DNA of 30,491 nt from Thermodesulfobacteriota bacterium (GTDB lineage: Bacteria; Desulfobacterota; DSM-4660; Desulfatiglandales; Desulfatiglandaceae): contig JANQDY010000165.1 in NCBI GenBank assembly GCA_028278625.1, positions 1 to 30,491 on the forward strand, read 5' to 3'. The translations under genes and the position numbers were made by a program. The notes below the pieces were generated by a model, which worked only from the letters and a program-made list of their open reading frames with translations, had not been told where the DNA came from and made no database searches. Shown here piece by piece: positions 1-8,320 of the stretch. How positions within the stretch are numbered: position 1 is the stretch's first letter; each line of letters opens with the position of its first letter.

Positions 1-20
1 TCGGTCGAGAAAAGCGGATC

Positions 21-3000
21 ATGGAAATGAAACTGGAGGTCAACCACCTGTCAGAGAAACTGGGATACCCAGTGCCATACAGGAGAACGAGGGAAGAAGC
101 GCGGCAAAATGATGAAATCAGCGCGACTGTTGAAGTGCTTGAGGCGTCCGACAAAATTCGTCAGCCGATTGAATCCAAGTCCGAGCCGTCCATCGATACC
201 GAGTCGCCGACATTCGAAGACCTGTTCGATCTGGATGAAATACAGACGATGCAGGACGTGTTTGCCAAGGCTGTCGGAGTCGCCTCCATCATCACGACAC
301 CAGATGGTGTGCCAATTACAAATCCCAGCAATTTCTGTCGCCTGTGCAGCGATATCATCCGCAAGACAGAGAAAGGCTTGGTAAACTGCATGTACTCCGA
401 TGCGCAGATCGGCCGCTATAACCCGGAGGGACCTATTATACAACCTTGCCTCAGCGGCGGGCTGTGGGACGGAGGTGCCAGTATCACGGTGAACAACCGG
501 CACATCGCAAACTGGCTTGTTGGCCAGGTAAGGAACGAGGAGCTGGACACCATGGAGATGCTGGCGTACGCAAAAGAGATCGGAGCCGATGAGAAGGAAT
601 TTGGTGCGGCCTTGGATGAGGTGCAGATCATGTCGCGGGACCAGTTTAGAGCGGTATGCGATGCCCTGTTCCTGGTCGCCAATCAGATGTCAAACGCAGC
701 ATATCAGAACCTGCGACAGAAGCACGTTATCACTCAGCGTGAGGAAGCCGAGAAAGAACGCGAACTGCTTCTGGAGAGTCTCGAGGAGCGGATTCGTGAA
801 GGAACGGCTGTAGCTGAAGACGCACGGGTTGCAGCATTGAGCTTGATGGAGGATGCTGAAATTGAGCGTAAGCGCACAGAGGTGGCACTGGAAAAACTCA
901 GACTGTCGGAACAAGAACTGCGCATCGCAATGGCGGCCGCTGAAGAGGCCACGCGGGCCAAATCGGATTTTCTGGCAAATATGTCCCACGAAATCCGCAC
1001 GCCGATGAACGCCATTATCGGCATGTCTCATCTGGCGCTGCAGACCGAGCTAAATCGCAAACAACGCAACTACATTGAAAAAGTCAACCGCTCCGCGGAG
1101 AGCCTGCTGGGCATTATTAACGACATTCTCGATTTCTCCAAGATCGAAGCAGGCAAGCTCGATATAGAGCGTATCGACTTCCGCATCGAGGATGTGTTCG
1201 ACAATCTGGCCAACCTGGTCGGACTCAAGGCCGAGGAGAAGGGACTTGAGCTGATGTTTGATCTGCCGGAGGAATTGCCCACCGCACTCATCGGTGACCC
1301 GTTGCGCCTGGGACAGATCCTGGTGAATCTCGGCAACAACGCGGTGAAGTTCACCGAGCATGGGGAGATCGTTTTCACTGTCGAGGTGGTTGAACAGGAT
1401 GACACACAGGCGAAGCTGCATTTCTCCGTACGTGACACCGGCATCGGTATGACATCAGAACAACAAAAGAGACTGTTTCAGTCCTTCAGCCAGGCTGATA
1501 GCTCCACCACAAGAAAATTCGGCGGCACGGGCCTGGGACTTGCCATCTCGAAGAATCTGACTCAAATGATGGAGGGGAGAATCTGGGCGGAGAGCGAACA
1601 AGGTGTCGGAAGTACCTTTCACTTCACAGCCCGTTTGGGCAAACAGCAGGGAACCGTATCCAAGCGCCGATCCGCTGCTACAGAGCTCGGTGTTCTACGC
1701 GTATTGGTTGTGGACGACAATGCCTCGGCTCGTGAGATTCTTAGTGGTATGCTGGCCACCTTCGGCCTGCGGGTCGACCAGGCCGGTAGTGGCGCGTCTG
1801 CCTTGGCCCTATTGGCGGAGGCCGAGGATTACGATCCCTACAAACTGGTCATCATGGATTGGAAGATGCCGGGGATGGATGGGATCGAGACCACCCGGGC
1901 CATTCAATCGGAAAACACGGCAACCGAAGTCCCGACGGTGATCATGGTGACCGCATTCGGCCGGGAAGAGGCGACCGAAGCCGCAAAGGGTGTCAATATC
2001 AGCAGCTTCCTCACAAAGCCGGTAACGCCGTCTACCCTTTTCGATGCCATCATGGTGGCGATGGGGCACGAGGCGTCCGGCGAGGCCCGGAAAACCGGTC
2101 GACGGGCGGAAGCTGCCGCGGATATCGCCAGGCTGCGTGGTGCCAAAGTGCTGCTGGTGGAGGACAACGACATCAACCGGGAACTGGCACTGGAATTGCT
2201 AAGTACCAATGGAATTATCGCCGAGGTGGCCGGCAATGGTGAGGAAGCGCTCAAACTGCTGGCGAAGAAGACCTTCGACGGTGTACTGATGGATTGCCAG
2301 ATGCCGGTGCTGGACGGCTACGAGGCCACGAGACGGCTGCGCCAGCGGGACGCCTTGAAAGATCTGCCGGTTCTGGCAATGACCGCCAACGCCATGGCTG
2401 GAGACCGGGAGAAGGTACTCGAAGCGGGCATGAACGACCACATCCCGAAACCGATCAACGTCAACGAGATGTTCGCCGTCATGGCCAAGTGGATCACCCC
2501 GGCCCGGCCAGCCGAGGTGACGGGAACGGTCGATGCAGACGGGGCGGTTATGGAGGAAGGGATACCCCAATTGCCCGGTATCGATGCAATGGCTGGCCTG
2601 ACCATCGTTCAGGGCAATCGCAAGCTCTATCGGAAGCTCTTGATCATGTTTCGCGACAATTGGGCTGATTTCGTTGAACAGTTCCTTGCGGCACAGGCCA
2701 ACGACCCGGACGCTGCTACCCGATGCGCCCATACTTTGAAAGGGATGGCTGGAAACATCGGGGCCACGGCCGTCCAAAAGGCCGCCCAGGCTCTCGAATT
2801 CGCTTGCAGAGAAAACGCATCTTCAGCGGAGATAGAGGTTCTCCTGGAAACCACGGCAGCTGCACTGAACATCGTGGTGGCGGGTCTGGGAACCCTCCAG
2901 CAGGGTGTTGCGGTCAGTCGGTCAATATCCGAGGCCAAGGATCCGGAGGAAGTCTACGCCCTCCTTGAGCGGTTGCGCGCATTGCTGGAGGACGACGACA

Positions 3001-3158
3001 CCGACGCAACCGACTTGCTCCAAGAGCTACAGGAGTTGCCAGGACTGGAGCCGCACGTGGACGTCCTGAGAAGACTGTCCGGGGCTGTTGACGAGTACGA
3101 CTTCGAAGCTGCGCTTGAAGCGTTGGAGATATTGAAATCGCGCGTACAAAAAGGGTAA
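21..3158 (+). CDS. PocR-domain hybrid sensor histidine kinase with two receiver domains and Hpt
   Basis: This is a 1045-residue multidomain phosphorelay kinase. About residues 65-235 form a PocR-type ligand-binding domain, with cysteines in FCRLC, NCMYSD and [13 protein letters not shown] coiled coil follows (about 235-310), then HisKA with the phospho-acceptor His323 in [12 protein letters not shown]. The HATPase domain has an N-box ([12 protein letters not shown]), a G1 box (DTGIGM) and a G2 box ([10 protein letters not shown]). Two receivers follow, with acceptors Asp613 ([11 protein letters not shown]) and Asp758 ([11 protein letters not shown]), then a C-terminal Hpt domain with His904 ([12 protein letters not shown]). 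Having all relay modules in one chain suggests it passes phosphate to a separate output regulator. No transmembrane segment is visible, so it is probably cytosolic. The signal it senses is unknown. The frame is open to the window edge upstream and no strong ribosome site precedes the ATG, so the true start could be further 5'. The ATG at 27 is an alternative. Confidence 0.93.
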   Translation: MEMKLEVNHLSEKLGYPVPYRRTREEARQNDEISATVEVLEASDKIRQPIESKSEPSIDTESPTFEDLFDLDEIQTMQDVFAKAVGVASIITTPDGVPITNPSNFCRLCSDIIRKTEKGLVNCMYSDAQIGRYNPEGPIIQPCLSGGLWDGGASITVNNRHIANWLVGQVRNEELDTMEMLAYAKEIGADEKEFGAALDEVQIMSRDQFRAVCDALFLVANQMSNAAYQNLRQKHVITQREEAEKERELLLESLEERIREGTAVAEDARVAALSLMEDAEIERKRTEVALEKLRLSEQELRIAMAAAEEATRAKSDFLANMSHEIRTPMNAIIGMSHLALQTELNRKQRNYIEKVNRSAESLLGIINDILDFSKIEAGKLDIERIDFRIEDVFDNLANLVGLKAEEKGLELMFDLPEELPTALIGDPLRLGQILVNLGNNAVKFTEHGEIVFTVEVVEQDDTQAKLHFSVRDTGIGMTSEQQKRLFQSFSQADSSTTRKFGGTGLGLAISKNLTQMMEGRIWAESEQGVGSTFHFTARLGKQQGTVSKRRSAATELGVLRVLVVDDNASAREILSGMLATFGLRVDQAGSGASALALLAEAEDYDPYKLVIMDWKMPGMDGIETTRAIQSENTATEVPTVIMVTAFGREEATEAAKGVNISSFLTKPVTPSTLFDAIMVAMGHEASGEARKTGRRAEAAADIARLRGAKVLLVEDNDINRELALELLSTNGIIAEVAGNGEEALKLLAKKTFDGVLMDCQMPVLDGYEATRRLRQRDALKDLPVLAMTANAMAGDREKVLEAGMNDHIPKPINVNEMFAVMAKWITPARPAEVTGTVDADGAVMEEGIPQLPGIDAMAGLTIVQGNRKLYRKLLIMFRDNWADFVEQFLAAQANDPDAATRCAHTLKGMAGNIGATAVQKAAQALEFACRENASSAEIEVLLETTAAALNIVVAGLGTLQQGVAVSRSISEAKDPEEVYALLERLRALLEDDDTDATDLLQELQELPGLEPHVDVLRRLSGAVDEYDFEAALEALEILKSRVQKG

Positions 3159-3159
3159 C

Positions 3160-3393
3160 ATGACCGGAAATGTGAAAACCATCTTGAGGATGAACGATTC
3201 GCATCACAATATTCAGTTGCTGAGCAGTGTGATTGGCAACAATCCCACTGAAATTCAGGGTCTGCGCGTTCTATTCATGGTTTCTGTATTTGGAAGCCCG
3301 GCTAGTGTCACGTCATGCATGAAATGTCGCAAGATTGCGCCGCAATTTTTTGGGCCTGCAAGGCGCGCTCTTTGTTTCATAGTTTCATTATGA
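3160..3393 (+). pseudogene. Possible decayed response-regulator (receiver) gene fragment
   Basis: An ATG lies one base after the stop of the hybrid kinase, behind a purine-rich AAAAAGGG, which is typical of a translationally coupled next gene. Its first ~33 codons read like the start of a receiver domain: VKTILRMNDSHHNIQLLSSV, where intact family members have ILIVDDSxxNIQLL. The acidic pair needed for metal binding is degraded (VDD has become MND), and after about codon 35 the reading frame no longer resembles a receiver. The 77-codon frame then ends with no phospho-acceptor motif. I read it as the remnant of a response-regulator gene that once followed the kinase. It may instead be chance similarity, because the match is short. 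The rest of the spacer up to 3488 shows nothing recognisable. Confidence 0.33.
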
Positions 3394-3488
3394 GGCTAAG
3401 AGCGTAACGCGGCAGGCGCAGAAAAGGGCAAGCAAGATGCGGCAGAGCAGGCTTGACGGGGCACTAGTAGGGCTTGGGAGAATCAGCG

Positions 3489-4574
3489 ATGTCCATAGTA
3501 GAAGAGAAACAAACCGTTCTGGTGGTCGATGACAGACCGGGCAATATCGACGTATTGAGCAATGTGTTACGCCCCCTGTATAAGGTTAAGGCAGCTGTCA
3601 ATGGCGAGCGTGCCTTGAAAATCGCCGCTGATGATCCGAGACCCGACATAATCCTGCTGGACATCATGATGCCGGGAATGGATGGTTACGAGGTGTGTCG
3701 ACGCCTGAAAGCCGATGATACCATCAAGGACATTCCGGTAATATTCATCACGGCAAAAATCGAAACCGACGACGAAGTTAAGGGATTTGAGGTCGGTGGC
3801 GCTGATTATATCACCAAACCCACTTCCCCACCGGTGGTTTTGGCAAGGGTAAAAGCCCACTTGGCCCTGATGCGAGAAAAAAAACTGCTTTTGGAGATCA
3901 TGCAATTGCGTGCGGATGTGGAACGGATAACCCGTCACGATCTCAAAACCCCGCTCAACGCCATAATCAGCTACCCACAGTTAATTGGCAAAGACAACCT
4001 TACAGAGAAACAGATTGATCAGTTAAGTAAAATTAGCGCCTCAGCCCACAAGCTGTTGAACATGATCAATCTGTCCCTTGATTTATACAAGATGGAGCAA
4101 GGCACTTACCAATTCAATCCCACGCCCGTGGATATCCTGCCCGTCCTGGATGATATTGCCCAAGACAACCGCTTTTTCATAAAGTCGAAGCGGATTGATT
4201 TAGAAGTGACCGTTAACGGTGTATCATCATCTGACGTTAAATCATTTGAAGTCCCAGGAGAAAAACTGCTTTATTACTCTATGCTGGCCAATCTGATCAA
4301 GAACGCTCTGGAGGCGTCGCCCCGCAAAGAAAAAGTCGCTATTCAATTGTCTGATAATGAGGCATTTGAAATTGCCATTCACAATCAGGGAGCAGTGCCC
4401 ATTGAAATTCGCGAAACCTTTTTTGACAAATACGCCACCTCGGGCAAAATGAGCGGTACCGGCCTGGGGACCTATTCCGCAAAATTGATTGCGGAAACTC
4501 AGGGTGGAAGCGTCTCTATGCAAACTTCCGGGCAGGCGGGAACCACCATTACGGTTTCGTTTCCAAAGGGCTAG
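3489..4574 (+). CDS. Response-regulator/histidine-kinase fusion protein (REC-HisKA-HATPase)
   Basis: A 361-residue soluble protein with an N-terminal receiver domain (about 10-125; acceptor Asp58 in LLDIMMPGMDGYE, conserved Lys in ITKP) followed by a kinase core. The H-box is RHDLKTPLNAII with His150. The ATP-binding domain has the N-box NLIKNALEAS and the G2 box SGTGLGTYSAKLIAETQGG. The G1 region (HNQGAVP) lacks the usual DxGxG, as is common in this subgroup. The start is the ATG at 3489, preceded by GGGAG at 8-nt spacing. An in-frame TTG 15 bases upstream is less likely. No sensor or transmembrane region is present, so the input is probably phosphotransfer to the receiver, plausibly from the hybrid kinase upstream, though that link is inference from proximity. 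Its output partner is not evident in the window. Confidence 0.9.
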   Translation: MSIVEEKQTVLVVDDRPGNIDVLSNVLRPLYKVKAAVNGERALKIAADDPRPDIILLDIMMPGMDGYEVCRRLKADDTIKDIPVIFITAKIETDDEVKGFEVGGADYITKPTSPPVVLARVKAHLALMREKKLLLEIMQLRADVERITRHDLKTPLNAIISYPQLIGKDNLTEKQIDQLSKISASAHKLLNMINLSLDLYKMEQGTYQFNPTPVDILPVLDDIAQDNRFFIKSKRIDLEVTVNGVSSSDVKSFEVPGEKLLYYSMLANLIKNALEASPRKEKVAIQLSDNEAFEIAIHNQGAVPIEIRETFFDKYATSGKMSGTGLGTYSAKLIAETQGGSVSMQTSGQAGTTITVSFPKG

Positions 4575-4651
4575 CCGTAAATGCTTCTTTATACGACCCG
4601 CCAACGAACCTTCGGGCTCATCTGGCTAAAAGGTAGCGCTACAAACTTCAA

Positions 4652-4693
4652 ACAAGAAGAGACAGACCCGTTTTCAAGCCTGCCTCTTCTTGT
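4652..4693. terminator. Inverted repeat, probable bidirectional terminator between convergent genes
   Basis: ACAAGAAGAG at 4652-4661 pairs perfectly with CTCTTCTTGT at 4684-4693. An inner CAG/CTG pairing after one mismatch extends the stem. It sits in the 150-bp spacer between the convergent kinase (ends 4574) and secreted-protein gene (ends 4725). Neither flank has a perfect T-run, but TGTCTTTC on the plus side and TGTTTGAAGTTTG on the minus side are T-rich. Confidence 0.5.
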
Positions 4694-4724
4694 CTTTCGA
4701 ATGCGTTGGTGTATGGTTTTTTGC

Positions 4725-5573
4725 CTAATTCACTCCCTGGCATGGATTCGACAATGGATCGACGTCGCCGATATACCTGCCGCCTGATTTTTGGCATTGG
4801 GCCTCGCCCAACTGAGCGGCTGCACCATAGAAGCAGCAGGTGGAGAATTTGGCCGGCTCGGTAGGTGGTTCATCCTCAACCGGTTCATCGGGGATACTTT
4901 GGATGGACAGGAGGTCAACGGTCTTTTTGAATACGGAGCCGCAAATGTAGATCCAATAAACGCGACCCCTTTCAAAATTCCCGGTAACCAGATCAAGGAC
5001 CTCTTCACCTTTGTTAACCTGGACGGTGTGGTCACCCGGAGTACTTCCAAGGGGGCCGAGAAAGGCGCCCGCCGCTACTTCACCGGCATGAACCTGCTCA
5101 AGATCCTTCTTAACAATCGCACCCAGTGTCGGTCCCGCGGCGACGCTACGGACTTCAACACCCGTTTCCATTCCGTTTTCAAGGGCAGCCAGGGACGTTT
5201 TGTTGTTGAAGATCTTGACGGCAACCTGGTCTTCAGCGTCCAAGCCTAGAACCACGTCCAACTCACCGCCTTCCGGAATAACCCCTTCCAACGCCCCCAA
5301 CACCGTACCCCTGCAAGGGGAAGCGAGCGCCGATTCGTAGAAAACAATCGAGTGGGTACCAGCCGCCATTTCTATGGGACCCGTTTTCGAACCAAAGAGC
5401 TTGTATATATGGGTGCATTCCCCGTCAATGGCAATATCGATCGGATTGTATGAGGGGATAACACCCGGCAGGGCCGGAAGGCCGTGGATAATGGTCACGA
5501 GTTCGGCACTGGCGGGAGCCGTAAGTGCGAGAATTCCTAAAAAAACCGGAATGAACAGTCGCTTTTTAATCAT
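4725..5573 (-). CDS. Exported protein, DUF4397-like, with cysteine-rich C-terminal module
   Basis: A 282-residue protein with a clear Sec signal peptide (MIKKRLFIPVFLGILALT, cleavage near ASA-E). The mature part begins with a hydrophobic strand (LVTIIHGLPALPG) followed by PIDIAIDG and AAGTHSIVFYES. This resembles DUF4397-type beta-sandwich domains, seemingly in two lobes up to about residue 220. A Pro/Glu-rich linker (PDEPVEDEPPTEPA) leads to a 40-residue tail with the pattern CC-x15-C-x17-C and the signature GGRYIGDV. The tail is shared with the product of 6852-7772. The start is supported by AAAGGAG 9 nt before the ATG. No function can be assigned. A cell-surface or secreted structural or adhesive role is only a guess. 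It is probably cotranscribed with the gene upstream (43-bp gap). Confidence 0.82.
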   Translation of the reverse strand: MIKKRLFIPVFLGILALTAPASAELVTIIHGLPALPGVIPSYNPIDIAIDGECTHIYKLFGSKTGPIEMAAGTHSIVFYESALASPCRGTVLGALEGVIPEGGELDVVLGLDAEDQVAVKIFNNKTSLAALENGMETGVEVRSVAAGPTLGAIVKKDLEQVHAGEVAAGAFLGPLGSTPGDHTVQVNKGEEVLDLVTGNFERGRVYWIYICGSVFKKTVDLLSIQSIPDEPVEDEPPTEPAKFSTCCFYGAAAQLGEAQCQKSGGRYIGDVDPLSNPCQGVN

Positions 5574-5616
5574 GATGTCTCTCCTTTCATCACTAAGATA
5601 AACCCTATTGGCTTGC

Positions 5617-6675
5617 TTACTGTACTGTCACTTTCACGGAATCACGCCCCCACCAGGGACCTTTCGGAAATCCGTCCGGATCATCGATGGAGAAATAGAA
5701 AATGTATTCGCCCGCTGCCGGCAACGCCGCGTTATATAGCGCCTGATTGGAAATGGTGGTAAGCGCCGCTTGGTCTTCCAGATTAATCCCCGGCCACCAT
5801 CCACAGGGGGCGATATAAGAATACCAGGTATTCTTGCCGGGAGGAAAAATAGGGGTGTTCACCGTTACCCATAAGTCCGCCAATTGGCCCGCCTTTTGTA
5901 GGGGATCGAGGCTGATGGTGATAGAGACGGTATCGGTAAGTGCCACCACAATCGGGCCATCCTGGCCATTGGCCTTGATATCCACATTGATGGTGGGGGC
6001 TGTTTCGGACAATAGAATATAGTCGGAATCAACCCGTGGGGTCGTGCTGTTTTTGGCCCGTCCGTAAATCATGCAGATAATGTTCTGGGGAATCAGATCG
6101 GTCGTTAACTCCCCTTCATCTGGAAGATCAACGGTCGTGGTTCCCGTGCTATCGGTGAATTGGTAATAATTCCACCAGTCGAATTCCGCTATTTTGTTGC
6201 CGATCTGTCCCCTTAAGGAAACATCCTGGTCCACAAAATCATTGTCATTAATACCCTTGGCCGTGGCGTTGGGTTCAACGGCAAGGCTTTCGAGAATCTG
6301 CAATCCGTGCACATCGACTTCACCGTCCTCCGCTTCTCCGACAATCCGTACCGTCTTGCCGATGGGAATTGCGCCGGCGGGGACACTGTCACCAAAATTG
6401 GCTCGAATGTCAAAATCGCCTCCGTCGCCGAACATGAAAATATTCCATGCGGCGGGCTCCACCTGTTGACCGACTTGCCCTTCAACCACCACAATCTCTT
6501 CATCGGCATTGAACGCTTGTTGAATCGTATGGGTTTTCTTCCAGAACCATGTATTGGAACTGTCGGATGATTCGAATGCCATGGACCTACTGCCCGAAAC
6601 TCCCATAATCGGTAGCACGGCTAGCACAAAAGCCGATACGATAAGCAATGCTGACAAGTTTTTTGTACTTTTCAT
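5617..6675 (-). CDS. Exported protein with two OB-fold-like units and an Ig-like C-terminus
   Basis: A 352-residue protein beginning with a signal peptide (hydrophobic core LSALLIVSAFVLAVLPIMGV). Two internal units look alike. Unit one, about residues 55-130, starts EIVVVEGQVGQQV and runs to KTVRIVGEAEDGEVDVHGLQIL. Unit two, about 145-225, starts DVSLRGQIGNKI and includes YYQFTDSTGTTTVDLPD. Both have the strand pattern of bacterial OB-fold (BOF/YgiW-like) domains, which bind small ligands or peptides in the periplasm. The C-terminal ~120 residues contain a likely beta-sandwich ending SVKVTVQ, comparable to Ig-like surface domains. The start has a strong GGAGG site 7 nt upstream. It lies between the two exported proteins that share a Cys module but lacks that module. 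Function unknown; the fold assignment is inference from sequence pattern. Confidence 0.8.
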   Translation of the reverse strand: MKSTKNLSALLIVSAFVLAVLPIMGVSGSRSMAFESSDSSNTWFWKKTHTIQQAFNADEEIVVVEGQVGQQVEPAAWNIFMFGDGGDFDIRANFGDSVPAGAIPIGKTVRIVGEAEDGEVDVHGLQILESLAVEPNATAKGINDNDFVDQDVSLRGQIGNKIAEFDWWNYYQFTDSTGTTTVDLPDEGELTTDLIPQNIICMIYGRAKNSTTPRVDSDYILLSETAPTINVDIKANGQDGPIVVALTDTVSITISLDPLQKAGQLADLWVTVNTPIFPPGKNTWYSYIAPCGWWPGINLEDQAALTTISNQALYNAALPAAGEYIFYFSIDDPDGFPKGPWWGRDSVKVTVQ

Positions 6676-6778
6676 TCTTTTTCCTCCAATTTATGAATTT
6701 AGAAATCTAATCGTCCTAACAGGTATTTAGAGTAACCAGAAACAGCATACCAAAACATGGGCGCTTTCCGCTTTTAAA

Positions 6779-6827
6779 TCCAGGTTGCCCTGAGCTCTGC
6801 GCACTGTTTCACTCCGGCCAACCTGGA
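6779..6827 (-). terminator. Stem-loop between two exported-protein genes, terminator-like
   Basis: TCCAGGTTG (6779-6787) and CAACCTGGA (6819-6827) form a perfect 9-bp stem with a 31-nt loop, shortly after the stop of the gene ending at 6852 on the minus strand. The downstream flank (TTTAAAAG) is only weakly T-rich, so it may attenuate or protect the 3' end rather than terminate fully. Confidence 0.4.
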
Positions 6828-6851
6828 AATAATTCAATACAATTGAAGCGA

Positions 6852-7772
6852 TTAGAATTTGCAGTTTGCTTTCTCGCAAGAGACATCGCCGATGTAGGTG
6901 CCGTTGGACTGTTGGCAAGTGGCTGCACTCATCTGACTGCAGACACCATAAAGACAACACGCGGAATACGTTGGCTCGGGTGCTGTGTCAGCATTACACT
7001 CCTGGTCGCAGTCCGTGTTGTTGGGCCGAGACGGCCACACGCAAAGATCGATGTTGGCTGAATCTCCCGGTCCACCGGCGTTTAGAAAAAGATAGCGTCC
7101 TCCTTTGGTTGCTTCCAGCTTGGCACCACCACCCCATTCCGTGCAACCGCTGTTCAGGATCGTTGCGCTCCAGCCATTTGCAGTGAGCACATCTTTATAA
7201 GCCGCGACCACCTCACAACCTGATATGGTATGGGTGAAGTACTTGTGGGTGCCTCCATTACATGAATTTTCTCCTTCTTTTGTCGACCCAGCGGGATCCG
7301 GAGCCCCTTCAAATAAGTCTGTTTCACCGTCACCATCCCCGCTGCCGGTCAAATAGTTCTGGTTGTCTCCAAAAAGTTTGGTTAACGTCACCACCTGATC
7401 AGCTTGCCACATGCAGTTGGTGCTGCAAGAAATGACATTCACCACTGCCTGTGTGTCGCTGTTAAAGTGCCAGGTGGCGCTCATATCGGAGTTTGAATTC
7501 AGAGGATTAAGAAGAAATGTGCTCCCCTCGGATCCGGAAGTTGGTCCCCAATACATTTGGGCTGCGGTTTGTGCTCCCGGCTGAATAACCGTCATGACCA
7601 AATAGTTCTGGCTGTTGACGAGATCTTCTTCGATAATGAATAAGGACGCGGGTGTTGTATCGGTTGCCCAAACGCCGTCCCCTTCAGCCATGACGCCCGT
7701 GGGCAGCACCCATAGTGCTGCAAGACACAGCAGTGCAAGATAAAGAACTCTATTAGTGAAATTAATTTTCAT
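6852..7772 (-). CDS. Exported cysteine-rich protein of unknown function
   Basis: A 306-residue protein with a signal peptide (core VLYLALLCLAALWVLPTG, cleavage near VMA-E). The middle contains scattered cysteines (SCSTNC; a Gly/Asp-rich GSGDGDGETD stretch) and a notable region at about residues 195-250 with VLTANGW, GGGAKLEATKGGRYLFLNAG and IDLCVWPSRPNN. The last ~37 residues form a compact Cys module (CCLYGVC, then C-x6-GTYIGDVSC and ANC) homologous to the tail of the protein at 4725-5573. The even Cys content suggests disulfide bonds after export. The start is supported by AAAGGAG 8 nt before the ATG. I recognise no named family. A surface-exposed or secreted role is the most that can be inferred. 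Confidence 0.82.
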   Translation of the reverse strand: MKINFTNRVLYLALLCLAALWVLPTGVMAEGDGVWATDTTPASLFIIEEDLVNSQNYLVMTVIQPGAQTAAQMYWGPTSGSEGSTFLLNPLNSNSDMSATWHFNSDTQAVVNVISCSTNCMWQADQVVTLTKLFGDNQNYLTGSGDGDGETDLFEGAPDPAGSTKEGENSCNGGTHKYFTHTISGCEVVAAYKDVLTANGWSATILNSGCTEWGGGAKLEATKGGRYLFLNAGGPGDSANIDLCVWPSRPNNTDCDQECNADTAPEPTYSACCLYGVCSQMSAATCQQSNGTYIGDVSCEKANCKF

Positions 7773-7804
7773 TAGAAACTCCTTTCAATTTTCAGATCAT
7801 CATC

Positions 7805-7818
7805 TAAAGATATCTTTA
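7805..7818. promoter_or_regulatory. 14-bp perfect palindrome in the leader of the exported-protein gene
   Basis: TAAAGATATCTTTA is its own reverse complement and lies 33-46 bases upstream of the ATG at 7772. On the minus strand it follows a small stem (CGCC-GAAAA-GGCG). It could be an operator or an RNA element; there is no further support. Confidence 0.3.
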
Positions 7819-7857
7819 CTTTTCGCCTTTTCGGCGCTGCTCTTTAACCTCCTTTCC

Positions 7858-7888
7858 ATTGTAGCCAATCCCTCCCGTCAATAGTCAA
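7858..7888 (-). promoter_or_regulatory. Candidate sigma-70 promoter for the exported-protein genes
   Basis: On the minus strand a -35-like TTGACT (7888-7883) and a -10-like TACAAT (7863-7858) are separated by 19 bases, somewhat longer than optimal. Transcription would begin near 7851 and give a leader of about 80 nt that contains the small stem and the 14-bp palindrome. It could serve all three exported-protein genes. Confidence 0.33.
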
Positions 7889-8320
7889 TATGGAGAGCAA
7901 TTTTAATGCCAAAACCAAAGAATACTTGGGCGCACAAAAAAAATACGGACCGATTTCCTGGATTACCAGACTTAAGACTCGTTCAGATGTCTGATTCCAA
8001 CCAAAACCGGAGACGGTTATTGTTGCTGTGTGTCCCAGAATCAAAACATCAGGATGACACAACCGACCTATCGATATATTCGGTGGCGAAGTTCCAAAAC
8101 TGGCTGCTGGCCTTTTTGCAGCCTGAAAAGTCGCAGTAGAAACGCTAACAAAAACTGTCTCATGTTAAAATCGATACACTGATGTCTTATGACACATCCT
8201 TTACTTCACAAGTATACACCGGAAACGTAGAAGGGGTCACAGATTAAACAAAAAAACGCAGAAACGACCAAGAAACGTTATAACCATTAAACCGTCCTTT
8301 AAAATACAATGGCCAAGCGT
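7889..8320. other. Intergenic stretch without a credible gene
   Basis: About 430 bases between the exported-protein promoter and the end of the amidase gene. Short open frames exist on both strands but none has a ribosome site or a recognisable protein. A 6-bp stem (GGCTGC at 8102-8107 with GCAGCC at 8118-8123) is present. The segment 8140-8300 is A-rich and featureless. It could be gene debris, but I cannot identify a source. Confidence 0.5.

Noticed and set aside
7773..7860. A riboswitch in the leader of the exported-protein gene
   Set aside because: The small stem and A-rich loop do not match any riboswitch consensus I know (c-di-GMP, fluoride, SAM, TPP, cobalamin).
7844..8139. Short frames on both strands in the intergenic stretch (7844-8062 minus, 7906-8139 plus)
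   Set aside because: No ribosome site, no similarity I recognise, and the two overlap each other. Treated as noncoding.
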